NCBI RefSeq assembly: GCF_003467445.1
Contig: NZ_QSGS01000007.1
Location: forward strand, 87,234-151,233
Reading direction: 5' to 3'
DNA from: Exiguobacterium sp. AM39-5BH
Lineage (GTDB): Bacteria > Bacillota > Bacilli > Exiguobacteriales > Exiguobacteriaceae
DNA: 64,000 nucleotides
A model generated the notes under the pieces. It saw only the letters and a program-made list of their open reading frames with translations, did no database searches and was not told the origin of the DNA. Made by a program: the position numbers and the translations under genes. Positions 52,269 to 61,812 of this stretch are shown here, piece after piece (position 1 is the stretch's first letter; each line of letters opens with the position of its first letter).

Positions 52269-53195
52269 GCGCAGCGCTTCCGCGACGCGGAGTCCTGAGA
52301 CGTATGCACTCTCGAAGCGCGTCCGTCCCGAGGCATCGTCCGGTTCGAGGAAGACGTCACCGGCCAGATAGATTTGGCCGTTCACTTGATAGAACGGCTC
52401 GTTCCAGACGTCGGCCGCCTGCGCATAACGCCATCGTTTCAACTGTCTTGATTGAATCACGGCCGACCCCGTCACCGTTTGTAACAGACGTTCAATCCCA
52501 CAAAGCGTGTCTTCGTCCGCCCGCTCATACCACTCCTCGCTCCACGACTCGTCCATATAGACGCTGATGAGTTCGGTATCCGAGACGCCCTTTTGGCGGT
52601 TGTTGACGATTTTCAGTATACCCGGTGCCAAGCCCGTATCGAGAATCCCGTCCGGACCGATGGCAATCTCGCTTCTGAACTCGAACAAACCGACACATGT
52701 CGGGGCATACGTCAACTCACGCAACGCCGCATCGACCGAAAAGTCTGTGAGCAAGTCGAGCGTCTGTGGGAGCGGCGACGTGATAAGAAGACGGTCATAC
52801 TGTCGCGTCGTCACATCCGTCTGGACGCGGACCTGACCATCTCGGGTCGTGATCGTCTCGGCCCGCTCGTTCAACTGGACGGTCAACCCGTCAGCCAACC
52901 GTTTGGCCAAGGCGTTCATTCCATCAACGGCGACGTAGCGCGGATACGGATCAGCGTACCACACATTCACCCAACCTCTCGTCTGCCAGTCGGCGACATC
53001 TTGTTTGAGTTCTTCTCCTCGTACGGTGAAATAGACCGCCCCGTGGTCGGCTTTGCCGTCTCCAATCCGTCTCGTCGCCAAGCGTCCCCCGACACTCCGA
53101 CTCTTTTCAATCAATTCAACTGTATGACCGTGACGCATGAGCTCGCGAGCTGCCACAATCCCGCTCAATCCCGCTCCGATAATACCGATGTTCAT
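52266..53195 (-). CDS. FAD-dependent NAD(P)-binding oxidoreductase, renalase-like
   Basis: 309 residues from ATG 53195 (AAGGGGG 7 bases upstream). FAD dinucleotide motif IGIIGAGLSGIVAARELMRHG at the start, then ELIEKSRSVGGRLATRR, typical of renalase/amine-oxidase-like flavoproteins, and the C-terminal FAD motif IYLAGDVFLEPDDASG. Bacterial renalases oxidise misfolded forms of NAD(P)H; this is a family-level inference. Confidence 0.83.
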   Translation of the reverse strand: MNIGIIGAGLSGIVAARELMRHGHTVELIEKSRSVGGRLATRRIGDGKADHGAVYFTVRGEELKQDVADWQTRGWVNVWYADPYPRYVAVDGMNALAKRLADGLTVQLNERAETITTRDGQVRVQTDVTTRQYDRLLITSPLPQTLDLLTDFSVDAALRELTYAPTCVGLFEFRSEIAIGPDGILDTGLAPGILKIVNNRQKGVSDTELISVYMDESWSEEWYERADEDTLCGIERLLQTVTGSAVIQSRQLKRWRYAQAADVWNEPFYQVNGQIYLAGDVFLEPDDASGRTRFESAYVSGLRVAEALR

Positions 53196-53280
53196 GTCCA
53201 TTCCCCCTTCTGTCAGGAAGATTGTATCATGACCAAGCACTCGTCGCCGGAACCGATGCGCTTTAGGCCGACCGATTCCA

Positions 53281-53949
53281 CTACGCGTCATACTCGATGC
53301 GCGCGTCTTCATACATGACAGCGAAGCGGCTGACGATGAACGGACGGATGAGAGCAATGGCGACCAGGTAAATCAACGACCCGAGAATGACGGATTCGAT
53401 GCTGATAAAAAACGTCAATCCGACCAAGTACAGCGGGATGAAAGGCAAAATCAGTTTGAACGCATCCCACTTTCGTCCGCGCATCAATGTCCGCGATTTC
53501 GTGATCGCTTCCGTGATGGGCAGCTCGGGTTCGTCACGCAAAATAAAGAAAGTGAAGGCGTACGAGAAGTACTTCACGATGCCCGGAACAAGCAGTAACA
53601 ATGACCACAGCACTTGGAACAACATGACGAGCAATGAGGCGAGCAAATGTTTCACGTAGCGATGTCGGAACGGCGTAAGGATATCGCGTAACGACATCGA
53701 CTTCCCACGGATTGTTTCTAACATCACCCAGTTATAACCGACGAGGACCGGGAGCAACCCGGCGTATAAGATGAGACCCGCTAGGCTAATCAATGTGAGT
53801 GCCAATGTATCATACTCGAATCCGTAATAATACGGGTCCATCATCAATCCAACTTCTAATACAATTGAGCACACAAATGACCAGATGATCAATATACCCG
53901 TCTTTCCTTTTACTGCGGCGCGCGCCCGTTCATTCCATGTCTGAATCAT
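53281..53949 (-). CDS. DUF975 family membrane protein
   Basis: 222 residues from ATG 53949 (AAAAGGAG upstream). Four to five membrane helices with long hydrophobic runs such as LIIWSFVCSIVLEVGLMM. The signature GIVKYFSYAFTFFILRDEPELPITEAITKSRTLMRGRKWDAFKL is that of DUF975. Function unknown; monocistronic. Confidence 0.85.
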   Translation of the reverse strand: MIQTWNERARAAVKGKTGILIIWSFVCSIVLEVGLMMDPYYYGFEYDTLALTLISLAGLILYAGLLPVLVGYNWVMLETIRGKSMSLRDILTPFRHRYVKHLLASLLVMLFQVLWSLLLLVPGIVKYFSYAFTFFILRDEPELPITEAITKSRTLMRGRKWDAFKLILPFIPLYLVGLTFFISIESVILGSLIYLVAIALIRPFIVSRFAVMYEDARIEYDA

Positions 53950-54019
53950 CTCGTTTCTCCTTTTCGTTCGTCTTTCCTGTCTTATACGCAACGTGATGGA
54001 AAATGTTTCAAACTCCACA

Positions 54020-54042
54020 AAAAAACAGGGCGCTCGCCCTGT
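54020..54042 (-). terminator. Rho-independent terminator (minus)
   Basis: ACAGGGCG/CGCCCTGT stem with an AG turn and a T7 tract on the minus strand, following the XRE gene. Confidence 0.88.
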
Positions 54043-54045
54043 CCA

Positions 54046-54252
54046 TCACTCTTCCCGATATTCTAAAATGTCGCCCGGCTGACAGTCGAGCGCCTGACAG
54101 ATTGCTTCGAGCGTCGAGAAACGAATTGCTTTCGCTTTGCCCGTCTTTAAAATCGACAAGTTTGCCATTGTGATGCCCACTTTTTCAGACAGCTCGGTCA
54201 CACTCATCTTTCGTTTCGCCAACATTACGTCAAGATTTACGATAATCGCCAT
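54046..54252 (-). CDS. XRE family regulator, YozG-like
   Basis: 68 residues, a bare helix-turn-helix: MLAKRKMSVTELSEKVGITM and NLSILKTGKAKAIRFSTLEAICQAL, ending in CQPGDILEY. This matches the small YozG-type regulator always found beside DUF2975 membrane proteins. Here it follows the DUF2975 gene after 10 bases. Confidence 0.88.
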   Translation of the reverse strand: MAIIVNLDVMLAKRKMSVTELSEKVGITMANLSILKTGKAKAIRFSTLEAICQALDCQPGDILEYREE

Positions 54253-54262
54253 CTATCTCACC

Positions 54263-54742
54263 TCAGACCGTCAAATCATTTTCTTGCTTCATGTCGATGG
54301 CACGCTTCAATAGTTTCTGTAACAGTTCCGCGAATACGGCGACGACGAACGCGGCAAACACGAGGACGAGCCCGATGAGAAGGAAGCCCGGCGCATCATC
54401 TCGATCGGCGAACCAGAAGAAGAACGGGAGCGTCGCCACATAGATGCCGGTGATGGCCAACGCACAAAACTTGATGGCACGGAGTGATTGGACAGCCCGA
54501 TACGAGAACCCTTCGTCGCGATCGATTAACCGGAGCAGCCTGAACGTTTGGAACAAGGCGATAAAGAACGGGATGGCCGATCCATACATGCCAATCACGA
54601 TCGGACGAATCGAATCCTCAATCCAACTCCCACTCTCGATCGCCTCGCGCCAAATGTACGGAAGCAAAAACAAGCAGGCCGCCACAATCGGGACAGCCAG
54701 AACGAATACGGCCAGCCGTAGAAACACCGTCTCTCGCTTCAT
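54263..54742 (-). CDS. DUF2975 membrane protein
   Basis: 159 residues with four membrane helices (about 9-31, 46-66, 97-117 and 125-147). The loop LIDRDEGFSYRAVQSLRAIKFCALAI is the DUF2975 signature. It forms the common DUF2975/XRE pair, a module suspected to link membrane state to regulation, with the XRE partner downstream. Confidence 0.84.
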   Translation of the reverse strand: MKRETVFLRLAVFVLAVPIVAACLFLLPYIWREAIESGSWIEDSIRPIVIGMYGSAIPFFIALFQTFRLLRLIDRDEGFSYRAVQSLRAIKFCALAITGIYVATLPFFFWFADRDDAPGFLLIGLVLVFAAFVVAVFAELLQKLLKRAIDMKQENDLTV

Positions 54743-54827
54743 GATGAATCCACCTCACTTCGTTTGATAGCTTCATCATAATCTTATTTTTATTGTTTAT
54801 CAATAAATAATCATCGCAAATAAATAA

Positions 54828-54856
54828 AAACCTCAGGATATCCTGAGGTTTATCGT
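54828..54856 (-). terminator. Rho-independent terminator
   Basis: Perfect AAACCTCAGGA/TCCTGAGGTTT stem after the YdhK-like gene; the A/T flanks allow function on both strands. Confidence 0.8.
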
Positions 54857-55212
54857 TAGTTTACAGCTTCAAGTTCATCCTCCGTGACCCATTTATGGTT
54901 CGTGACGTCTTCCCCATCGCTTGTGGTGAAGTCGACCATATATACCGTCGTCTGTTCGGCCGAGTCGATGGTCGCCGCGGCGCCGTCCATGCCCGGCATA
55001 TGGTCCGCGGTCGCCCCTACCGGGAACGTTGGGTCTGTCGCTTCACTTAACCCGCTCGGCACGTCCTCAGATCCCGAATGGTCCATCATCGAATGCTCCG
55101 AATGCTCTTCCGTCGCGTCGCTCGTCTGATTTTCCTCGGCATCCCCACAAGCTGCCAAAGTCGTCGTGAGCAGCATCGCGCTCAACCCGGTCAGCCACTT
55201 TTTCTGTCTCAT
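54856..55212 (-). CDS. YdhK-like lipoprotein with a single DUF1541 repeat
   Basis: 118 residues. Lipobox LAAC at residues 19-22, then an acidic linker rich in Glu, Ser and His (ATEEHSEHSMMDHSGSED), and a DUF1541 unit: VGATADHMPGMDGAAATIDS, TTVYMVDFTTSDGEDVTNHKWV. Full YdhK proteins carry two such units; only one is here. His and Met richness suggests metal (Cu) contact, as inferred for other YdhK proteins. Confidence 0.82.
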   Translation of the reverse strand: MRQKKWLTGLSAMLLTTTLAACGDAEENQTSDATEEHSEHSMMDHSGSEDVPSGLSEATDPTFPVGATADHMPGMDGAAATIDSAEQTTVYMVDFTTSDGEDVTNHKWVTEDELEAVN

Positions 55213-55311
55213 CGAATCTCTCCTTTACGTCTTTAAGTGTGTACGTTACCCTGCTATCGAGGGGATGAGACGTTTTTGAGACCGATGCGATGATTTGTTA
55301 TCCGTTTGATA

Positions 55312-55343
55312 AAAAAAAGCCAAGATCCCGAAAGATCTTGGCT
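55312..55343 (-). terminator. glmS terminator (minus)
   Basis: AGCCAAGATC/GATCTTGGCT 10-bp stem followed on the minus strand by T8, right after the glmS stop. Confidence 0.92.
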
Positions 55344-55349
55344 GGCCGT

Positions 55350-57146
55350 TTATTCGACTGTGACTGATTTCGCCAAGTTACGTGGCTTGTCGACATCGCA
55401 ATCACGCGCAAGTGCCGCGTAATAAGAGATGAGTTGCAGCGGTAATACCGTCACGAGCGGTGTGAGAAGTGGTTCGACACGTGGCAAGACGAATGAATCA
55501 CTTTCGTGTTCCATTCCTTCCATTGAAATCGTGCAGGCAACGGCGCCACGAGCAACAACTTCCTTGATGTTTCCACGGATGTTGAGGTGCGTGTTCGGTT
55601 GCGAGACGAGCGTGATGACCGGTGTGCCGTCTTCAATCAAGGCGATCGGTCCGTGCTTGAGCTCTCCACCTGGGTAGCCTTCTGCTTGGATATACGAGAT
55701 CTCTTTGAGCTTGAGGGCACCTTCGAGACCAACGTATGAATCCATACCACGACCGAGGAAGAACGCGTTGCGTGACTCTTTCAAGAACTTGTCTGCCAAT
55801 TGCTCAAAGATTTCTTTTTGAGCCATGACCGAGTCCATGATTGTCGCGACACGCGCGAGCTCTGTCATGAGGTCAAACGGAAGTTTCTTGCCGTTCGCAC
55901 GAGCGATGTCGTAGGCGAGGATGGCGAGCACGGCGATTTGGGCCGTGTATGCTTTCGTCGACGCGACCGCGATCTCAGGGCCGGCATGGAGAAGCATCGT
56001 CTCGTTCGCCTCACGTGAGAGCGTCGAACCGGCAACGTTCGTAAGTGTGAGCGCCTTGTAGCCGCGCTTCTTCACTTCGACGAGGACGGCACGGCTGTCC
56101 GCTGTCTCACCTGATTGTGAGATGAAGAGGAACAACGGCTTCTCTGTGAGAAGTGGCATGTTGTAACCGAACTCAGAAGCGACATGCACTTCTGTCGGCA
56201 CACCTGCGACGCGCTCGATCAATTGCTTACCGACGAGACCAGCGTGATAGCTCGTACCGCAAGCGACGATATAGATGCGGTCGGCTTCCGAGACGAGCGA
56301 GCGCACGCCTTCCGTGAGTTCGATGTCACCGTTCTCGTTCTGGTAGTGTTGGATGATGTTGCGGATGACGGCTGGCTGCTCGTCCATCTCCTTCAACATG
56401 TAGTGCGCGTACGTGCCCTTCTCGATGTCTGACGCATCGATCTCGGCCGTATACGGCGCACGCTCGAGCACGTCGCCGTCGAGCGTCTTGATCGTCGCCG
56501 ATTCGCGCGTCAAGATGACGATCTCGCCGTCGTGGAGCTCGAGGTACTGGTCCGTCACCTGGAGCATCGCCATCGCGTCAGACGCCACGACGTTGAACGT
56601 GCCGTCGCCGAGTCCGACGAGGAGTGGTGACTTGTTCTTGCCGATGTAGAGGCGCTCTTGGTCCTCTGAGTCAATCATCGCGATCGCGTACGAGCCGTGG
56701 AGCTCCGACAACGTCTTGCGGAACGCCGCCTCGACGTCGCCGAGGTCGACGAAGTTCTTCTCCATCAACTGGACGATGACTTCCGTGTCCGTCTCCGAGA
56801 GGAACGGTACGTCGAGCGTGGCCTTGATCTGCTCGTCGTTCTCGATGACACCGTTGTGGACGAGCGTGAAGCGGCCCGTCGTGCTCTGGTGCGGGTGAGC
56901 GTTCGGGACGCTCGGAACGCCGTGTGTCGCCCAACGTGTGTGGCCGATTCCAATCGTGCCGTCTACTTCTGCTGGTACGACTTCGCGTAGCGCGGCAATC
57001 CGGCCGACTTCTTTATGCACGTTCACGTGATCATGCATCAAAGCAAGACCTGCCGAGTCATAACCACGGTACTCGAGTTTTTCAAGACCTTTGAGAAGGA
57101 TTTCCTTCGCTCCGGTGTTCCCAATCATTCCTACAATTCCACACAT
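55350..57146 (-). CDS. glmS: Glutamine-fructose-6-phosphate aminotransferase (GlmS)
   Basis: 598 residues, normal for GlmS. The N-terminal glutaminase has Cys2 in [18 protein letters not shown] and HNGVIEN. The isomerase part has [12 protein letters not shown] (SIS domain), ASTKAYTAQ and the C-terminal LAKSVTVE. It makes glucosamine-6-phosphate, the first step to UDP-GlcNAc for the cell wall. Upstream lies a glmS ribozyme, whose self-cleavage on binding glucosamine-6-phosphate destabilises the mRNA. glmM lies further upstream in the same direction. Confidence 0.97.
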   Translation of the reverse strand: MCGIVGMIGNTGAKEILLKGLEKLEYRGYDSAGLALMHDHVNVHKEVGRIAALREVVPAEVDGTIGIGHTRWATHGVPSVPNAHPHQSTTGRFTLVHNGVIENDEQIKATLDVPFLSETDTEVIVQLMEKNFVDLGDVEAAFRKTLSELHGSYAIAMIDSEDQERLYIGKNKSPLLVGLGDGTFNVVASDAMAMLQVTDQYLELHDGEIVILTRESATIKTLDGDVLERAPYTAEIDASDIEKGTYAHYMLKEMDEQPAVIRNIIQHYQNENGDIELTEGVRSLVSEADRIYIVACGTSYHAGLVGKQLIERVAGVPTEVHVASEFGYNMPLLTEKPLFLFISQSGETADSRAVLVEVKKRGYKALTLTNVAGSTLSREANETMLLHAGPEIAVASTKAYTAQIAVLAILAYDIARANGKKLPFDLMTELARVATIMDSVMAQKEIFEQLADKFLKESRNAFFLGRGMDSYVGLEGALKLKEISYIQAEGYPGGELKHGPIALIEDGTPVITLVSQPNTHLNIRGNIKEVVARGAVACTISMEGMEHESDSFVLPRVEPLLTPLVTVLPLQLISYYAALARDCDVDKPRNLAKSVTVE

Positions 57147-57194
57147 ACAAAATTCTCCCTTTATTTTCGATTTCTCGAAAAAGGAAACGGGCTT

Positions 57195-57345
57195 TTTCTA
57201 AGAGCTGTCACCGCGCACCCCTTTGGCCGTCCGGTCGCCCGGACGTTTTGAGGGTTTGCTTGTAGTCGTGACAGGCGACTAGGAGGCATCCGCCGAAAAC
57301 TCGATAACCTCCAACCTCGTCAACTCCGAAGAGTTCTGGCGCTTG
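57195..57345 (-). ncRNA. glmS ribozyme
   Basis: On the minus strand the leader of glmS contains AGCGCCAGAACT (57343-57332), with the cleavage site expected between A57343 and G57342. Next come the conserved TTGACGAGG..GGAGGTTATCG region, CGGCGGATGCCTCC and the ACTACAAGC... P3/P4 regions. These match the known glmS ribozyme core. It senses glucosamine-6-phosphate and controls GlmS supply. Confidence 0.95.
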
Positions 57346-57452
57346 GTTCGTACTTGGTGTCCTTCCGTTTCTAAGGTCACGCTCTTAATAGTACAAATCA
57401 CACCTCCATTCGTCAAGAAAATCACATAATTCCACAGTGACAAAACGGAAAC

Positions 57453-57486
57453 AAAAAAGGGAACCCGAGGACGGATTCCCTTGTTT
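57453..57486 (-). terminator. glmM terminator (minus)
   Basis: AAGGGAATCC...GGGTTCCCTT imperfect stem with a T6 tail, just after the glmM stop and before the glmS leader, so glmS is transcribed mainly from its own promoter. Confidence 0.8.
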
Positions 57487-57506
57487 TATTCCCTATTTCG
57501 CCAGAA

Positions 57507-58865
57507 TTATCCTTCCACTCCGTAATCTTCACGAACAACTTGGGCGATTCGTTCGACATAACGGTCACATTCTTCCGATGTCGGCGCTTCCGCCATGACG
57601 CGTACAAGCGGCTCTGTACCAGATGCACGAACAAGGATGCGTCCATTGCCGTTCATTTCCGCTTCCGCTTCTTGAATCGTCGCAAGCACGCGTTCGCCGT
57701 TCATCGCCTCATTTTTGTCCGTGACACGGATGTTGACGAGTTTTTGTGGATAAACCGGCATCTCAGCCGCGAGTTCAGACAGTTTGCGACCTGTTGTCTT
57801 CACAATTTGAGCAAGTTGAACGCCAGAGAGCATCCCGTCTCCCGTCGTCGAGTGGTCGAGGAAGATCAAGTGACCCGACTGTTCGCCACCGAGTGTGTAG
57901 TTGTGTTTCTTCATCTCTTCGACGACGTAACGGTCACCGACCGCCGTCTGAAGCGCCGTCATACCAGCATCTTCGACCGCTTTGTGGAAGCCGAGGTTAC
58001 TCATGACCGTCGCGACAATCGTATTGTCTTTGAGGCGGCCTTTCTCGCTCAAGTACTTCCCGCAGATATACATGATTTTATCGCCGTCGACGATATCACC
58101 GTTCTCATCGATTGCAATCAAGCGGTCGCCGTCGCCATCAAAGGCAAGACCCATGTCCGCTTCTTTTTCACGAACGAACTGTGCCAAATGCTCAGGGTGT
58201 GTCGAACCAACACCTTCGTTGATGTTCAAACCGTTCGGTGAATTTCCAATCGTCGAAACGTTCGCTTCGAGATCAGCAAACAAGCGCGCTGCTAATCCAC
58301 TCGTTGCACCGTGGGCACAGTCGAGTGCGATATGGAGACCGTCGAAATCTTCGTCGACCGTTTGTTTCAACATTTGAAGATATTTTTGTGCGCCTTCATA
58401 GTAGTCTGAGACGAAGCCAAGGTCTTTGCCGACTGGACGTGGCAACGTGTCTTCCGACGCATCTAAAATCGCTTCGATTTCCCCTTCTGTTGCGTCGTCG
58501 AGTTTAAAACCGTCGCTACCGAAAAACTTGATGCCATTATCCGCTACCGGGTTGTGTGAGGCCGAAATCATGACACCGGCCGTCGCATCGAGCGACTTCG
58601 TCAAATAAGCCACACCTGGCGTCGAGATGACGCCGAGACGCATCACTTCGGCTCCGATCGATAAGAGACCTGCGATGAGCGCGCCTTCAAGCATATGACC
58701 TGAAATACGTGTGTCACGGCCAATCAATACTTTCGGCTGTTCACCGACTGGCAAGTGTTTCGATAACACGTAACCGCCCGCACGACCTAAACGATATGCT
58801 AATTCTGCTGTCAATTCTGAGTTCGCAACACCGCGGACTCCATCAGTTCCAAAATATTTACCCAT
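57507..58865 (-). CDS. glmM: Phosphoglucosamine mutase (GlmM)
   Basis: 452 residues. Phosphoserine loop [16 protein letters not shown] (catalytic Ser about residue 102), metal loop [13 protein letters not shown], sugar loop [12 protein letters not shown] and phosphate loop [15 protein letters not shown]. It converts glucosamine-6-phosphate to glucosamine-1-phosphate. It follows cdaA-cdaR as in most Bacillales, where CdaA and GlmM also interact to tune c-di-AMP. Confidence 0.97.
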   Translation of the reverse strand: MGKYFGTDGVRGVANSELTAELAYRLGRAGGYVLSKHLPVGEQPKVLIGRDTRISGHMLEGALIAGLLSIGAEVMRLGVISTPGVAYLTKSLDATAGVMISASHNPVADNGIKFFGSDGFKLDDATEGEIEAILDASEDTLPRPVGKDLGFVSDYYEGAQKYLQMLKQTVDEDFDGLHIALDCAHGATSGLAARLFADLEANVSTIGNSPNGLNINEGVGSTHPEHLAQFVREKEADMGLAFDGDGDRLIAIDENGDIVDGDKIMYICGKYLSEKGRLKDNTIVATVMSNLGFHKAVEDAGMTALQTAVGDRYVVEEMKKHNYTLGGEQSGHLIFLDHSTTGDGMLSGVQLAQIVKTTGRKLSELAAEMPVYPQKLVNIRVTDKNEAMNGERVLATIQEAEAEMNGNGRILVRASGTEPLVRVMAEAPTSEECDRYVERIAQVVREDYGVEG

Positions 58866-58900
58866 AAATTCAATTCCTCACTTTTGTATGATTGAACGTC

Positions 58901-60181
58901 TCATTGAATCGAGGACGTTTCGGTTTGTTCATCGACGCTCGTTAACTCGATGTCGATTGTCTTCGGTGAGACGACAGTCACACCTTTTGGTACTTCATAG
59001 TCGATGTCAACCCCATGTAATCCGCTAGGAAGGCCTGTCAAATCTAAAGTCACACTCACGCTGTTCGATGTGATGTTTTCTAAGAGGGACCGTTTTCCAG
59101 ATAAAGTGACGCCGATGACTTCAGGGGCCTGAAGCGTAAAGTTCGTCCGGTCATACCCACGCACGGTCACCGGCACTGTCAGGCGGACCCGTTCTGTCAA
59201 TTGACCCGTGGCGTCACGTGTCTCATCAACAGCCCGAACAAGCAATTGGACCTCTACTTGTTTTGTCTCAAGCGATGAAGCGCCCTCCGGTAAATTAAGC
59301 GCTGCGGTGACTTTGCTCGTCTGATTGATCTCATCTAAATCAATCGGTTCTGTCTTCACGGTATCGATTGTGTCGAGCACATCTTGCGGTGCAAAAACAC
59401 GAACTTCCGTTTCTTCAAGCAGTGTATCGACAAGTCTGAAATCGTCGGCAATTGCCCCTGTCGTAACCGCTTCAATCGGGAAAACAGCGCTCTGTTCATA
59501 AACGGGAACCGTCACACTAATGATATTGGGTTCGACAGTCACGTTGAGCGGATTGCCGTTCGCGTCTAAAATCGTTGGCGTTAGTTCTCGTGTGAACGTT
59601 TGACTTTGATTGGCGACATCGACGTTTAAGGTGATTTCTTGAACATTTTGAATCCGACTCGCACCACCTGACACTTTCACCGTCGCCGGTTCAATCTCGG
59701 CGTCACCGATTACTTTCCCTTCCGGTAACTGATCTTTATTCAAAAGGTTGACGGATACCGGGACTTCGATTGTCTGCTTGCGATCGATGTAAATCTCTAC
59801 CGTATCCCGTTCAAGCTTGACGTTAACGTCGCCGCCAAAGCCGCGTGCCTCGACCGGAACACGGTGGAAGCCCGTTCCGAGATTCGTTAAGTCAACGAAG
59901 ACTTGATAATCTTTCACCAATTTTGTCATTGTCAAACTACTAGACGGACCTTGTAGTTCGACACTCATTTCTTCTGGGACATTATATGCCACGTACTGCA
60001 CCTCATCAAAGAACACTTCGACCGGAACGTCCAGCGACATCGAACTTTGTCCGACGATCGGAAGTGCGTTTGTGGAGTTGGTCGACGAACTCGTCTCGGC
60101 GACCATGAAATAAAGCAGGATGGCTAAAGCAAGTGCGATGACGCGGAGAAACCATTTATGTTGTAACCACTGATCAATCAC
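58901..60181 (-). CDS. cdaR: CdaR (YbbR domain protein), regulator of CdaA
   Basis: 426 residues: one N-terminal membrane helix (about 10-26) and then four YbbR repeats on the outer face, each ending in a vxvxGyxxx-type strand (visible as VKVSGGASRIQNV and VRGYDRTNFT). GTG start at 60181 overlaps the cdaA stop (GTGA). CdaR binds and modulates the cyclase CdaA in other Bacilli. The last residues are polar and variable. Confidence 0.92.
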   Translation of the reverse strand: MIDQWLQHKWFLRVIALALAILLYFMVAETSSSTNSTNALPIVGQSSMSLDVPVEVFFDEVQYVAYNVPEEMSVELQGPSSSLTMTKLVKDYQVFVDLTNLGTGFHRVPVEARGFGGDVNVKLERDTVEIYIDRKQTIEVPVSVNLLNKDQLPEGKVIGDAEIEPATVKVSGGASRIQNVQEITLNVDVANQSQTFTRELTPTILDANGNPLNVTVEPNIISVTVPVYEQSAVFPIEAVTTGAIADDFRLVDTLLEETEVRVFAPQDVLDTIDTVKTEPIDLDEINQTSKVTAALNLPEGASSLETKQVEVQLLVRAVDETRDATGQLTERVRLTVPVTVRGYDRTNFTLQAPEVIGVTLSGKRSLLENITSNSVSVTLDLTGLPSGLHGVDIDYEVPKGVTVVSPKTIDIELTSVDEQTETSSIQ

Positions 60182-61041
60182 TTACTTGCTCCCCCCTTTT
60201 TATTGAAGAACGAGAGTGTCGTCTCTTTCTCTTCAATCACGAGTTCTTGAATCAATTTATTTCGGAGCGTCTCCTCGTCCAACTCCCGATATAGACGCCC
60301 TGAGATGGCGAGCGAAACCGCACCTGTCTCTTCAGAGACGGTGAGCGTCACGCTATCGGTCACTTCGCTAACCCCAATGGCGGCCCGATGGCGCGTCCCT
60401 AACGCTTTATCAATATGCGGACTTTCAGACAACGGCAAATAACATGCCGCAGCTGCAATCTTTCCATCTTGGATAATCATCGCTCCATCGTGAAGCGGGG
60501 TGTTCGGAATGAATAAGTTGATGATGAGTTGTGATGTGATATGTGAATCCATGCGTATCCCAGTCTCCACGTACTCATTTAATCCCGTATCACGTTCAAT
60601 CGCGATTAATGCTCCAATGCGACGTTTTGACATATATTGCGCCGAGCTAACAATCGCTTCGATTATTTGACGTTGTTTATCCTCGTCACTTGTACTCGTG
60701 CGACCGAACAAATTACTCGTTCGACCTAAATGCTCGAGTCCCCGGCGAAGTTCCGGTTGGAAGATGATAATAATCCCTAGCAACCCGTAGGTGATGACTT
60801 GATTTAATAAGAACTGTAACGTCTTTAACCCAAAGAATCCGCTGAGGAACCAGCTGACCAGGATGATCGATATTCCTTTAATCAATTGGACCGCTTTTGT
60901 CCCACGCACAATCATCATCAATTTATAAATGACATACGTGACGACGATAATATCTAAAACGTCATTCAAATAATCGTACCAATGTACGTTCTCCGAAAGA
61001 CTAAAAAATGATAAGAATGAAACCTGTTCAAGTAGCGGCAA
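60178..61041 (-). CDS. cdaA: Diadenylate cyclase CdaA
   Basis: 287 residues: three membrane helices (first 95 residues), then the DAC domain with the DGA motif in LHDGAMIIQDGKI and the RHR motif in ALGTRHRAAIGVSE, both needed for making c-di-AMP from two ATP. Operonic with cdaR and glmM. The membrane half starts SFLSFFSLSENVHWYDYLNDV, typical of CdaA. Confidence 0.96.
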   Translation of the reverse strand: MPLLEQVSFLSFFSLSENVHWYDYLNDVLDIIVVTYVIYKLMMIVRGTKAVQLIKGISIILVSWFLSGFFGLKTLQFLLNQVITYGLLGIIIIFQPELRRGLEHLGRTSNLFGRTSTSDEDKQRQIIEAIVSSAQYMSKRRIGALIAIERDTGLNEYVETGIRMDSHITSQLIINLFIPNTPLHDGAMIIQDGKIAAAACYLPLSESPHIDKALGTRHRAAIGVSEVTDSVTLTVSEETGAVSLAISGRLYRELDEETLRNKLIQELVIEEKETTLSFFNKKGGASK

Positions 61042-61148
61042 ATGCTCCCCTCCTCAACTACCTAGCCAATTCGTGCAAATTACATTATATCACATTTCCG
61101 AAACGGCGCATCGCCAGACGATAAAACGAAACCAGATTGAAACGAACA

Positions 61149-61174
61149 TAAAAAGACGCCGTCTCCGGCGTCTT
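61149..61174 (-). terminator. sigW-rsiW operon terminator (minus)
   Basis: AAGACGCCG/CGGCGTCTT stem with GAGA loop and a short T run, just after the rsiW stop. Confidence 0.88.
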
Positions 61175-61176
61175 TG

Positions 61177-61812
61177 TTAGAAGATTTGTTTGAACGAATA
61201 CCATATCCATTCAAACATCCGATCAATCTGTTCGAGTTCTCCTGTCACTTCTCCAGCGCTAGCCAGATAAGCCCGACCATGTACAGCCGTCGCGTTCCCG
61301 TTGACTGTACCTTCAATTCGAAGATCTCCGCCTTGGACCGTGATATCACGGTCGACAGTAACACCTTTCGGAATAACGACTTCCTTCGACGTCACAATAA
61401 TTCCTGGCACTTTCGTGTACGTCATTGTCTCCGTCGACTCGTTCCATAGCCCAAGCGTCGCGCTCGACATTAAACTGAAGAACAAAGCGGCTGCTATGAG
61501 TCCTGGATGTTTACGGAACCAAGTCATCCATTGCGAGTGTTGTTTACGCTTTGGCCGAACTTTATCTTCTAATCTTGTCACAGGAGCGACCTCCACCCGC
61601 ACTTTCGCATCCGGTAAGGACGCCATCACACGAGCTGTGAAATCATCGGATAGTTTCGGCCGTGGCAAAGCCTTCAGTTCGGCATCTATTCGTTCGTATT
61701 GAAGGTAAGCTTCGTATAAGTCATCGTCCTCCAACAAATGACGTAGTTCGTCAGATTCTTCGGGCAGGATGCCATCTTCCAAATATTGTTGTACTTTTTC
61801 TTCAGGAGTCAA
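61177..61812 (-). CDS. rsiW: Anti-sigma-W factor RsiW-like
   Basis: 211 residues from TTG 61812, whose codon overlaps the sigW stop as TTGA. Cytosolic N-terminal domain (1-98), a membrane helix (about 105-123), and an outer domain with AYLASAGEVTGELEQIDRMFEW very close to the C-terminal part of B. subtilis RsiW. In RsiW the N-domain has a His-x3-Cys-x2-Cys zinc site. Here the matching segment is RHLLEDDDLYEAY, which keeps a His but has no Cys, so zinc binding is probably lost. It should still bind SigW and be cut by PrsW/RasP-like proteases. Confidence 0.86.
   Translation of the reverse strand: MTPEEKVQQYLEDGILPEESDELRHLLEDDDLYEAYLQYERIDAELKALPRPKLSDDFTARVMASLPDAKVRVEVAPVTRLEDKVRPKRKQHSQWMTWFRKHPGLIAAALFFSLMSSATLGLWNESTETMTYTKVPGIIVTSKEVVIPKGVTVDRDITVQGGDLRIEGTVNGNATAVHGRAYLASAGEVTGELEQIDRMFEWIWYSFKQIF

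Noticed and set aside
57540-58241. 233-codon plus-strand frame inside glmM
   Set aside because: glmM motifs are complete on the minus strand; the plus frame is a shadow.
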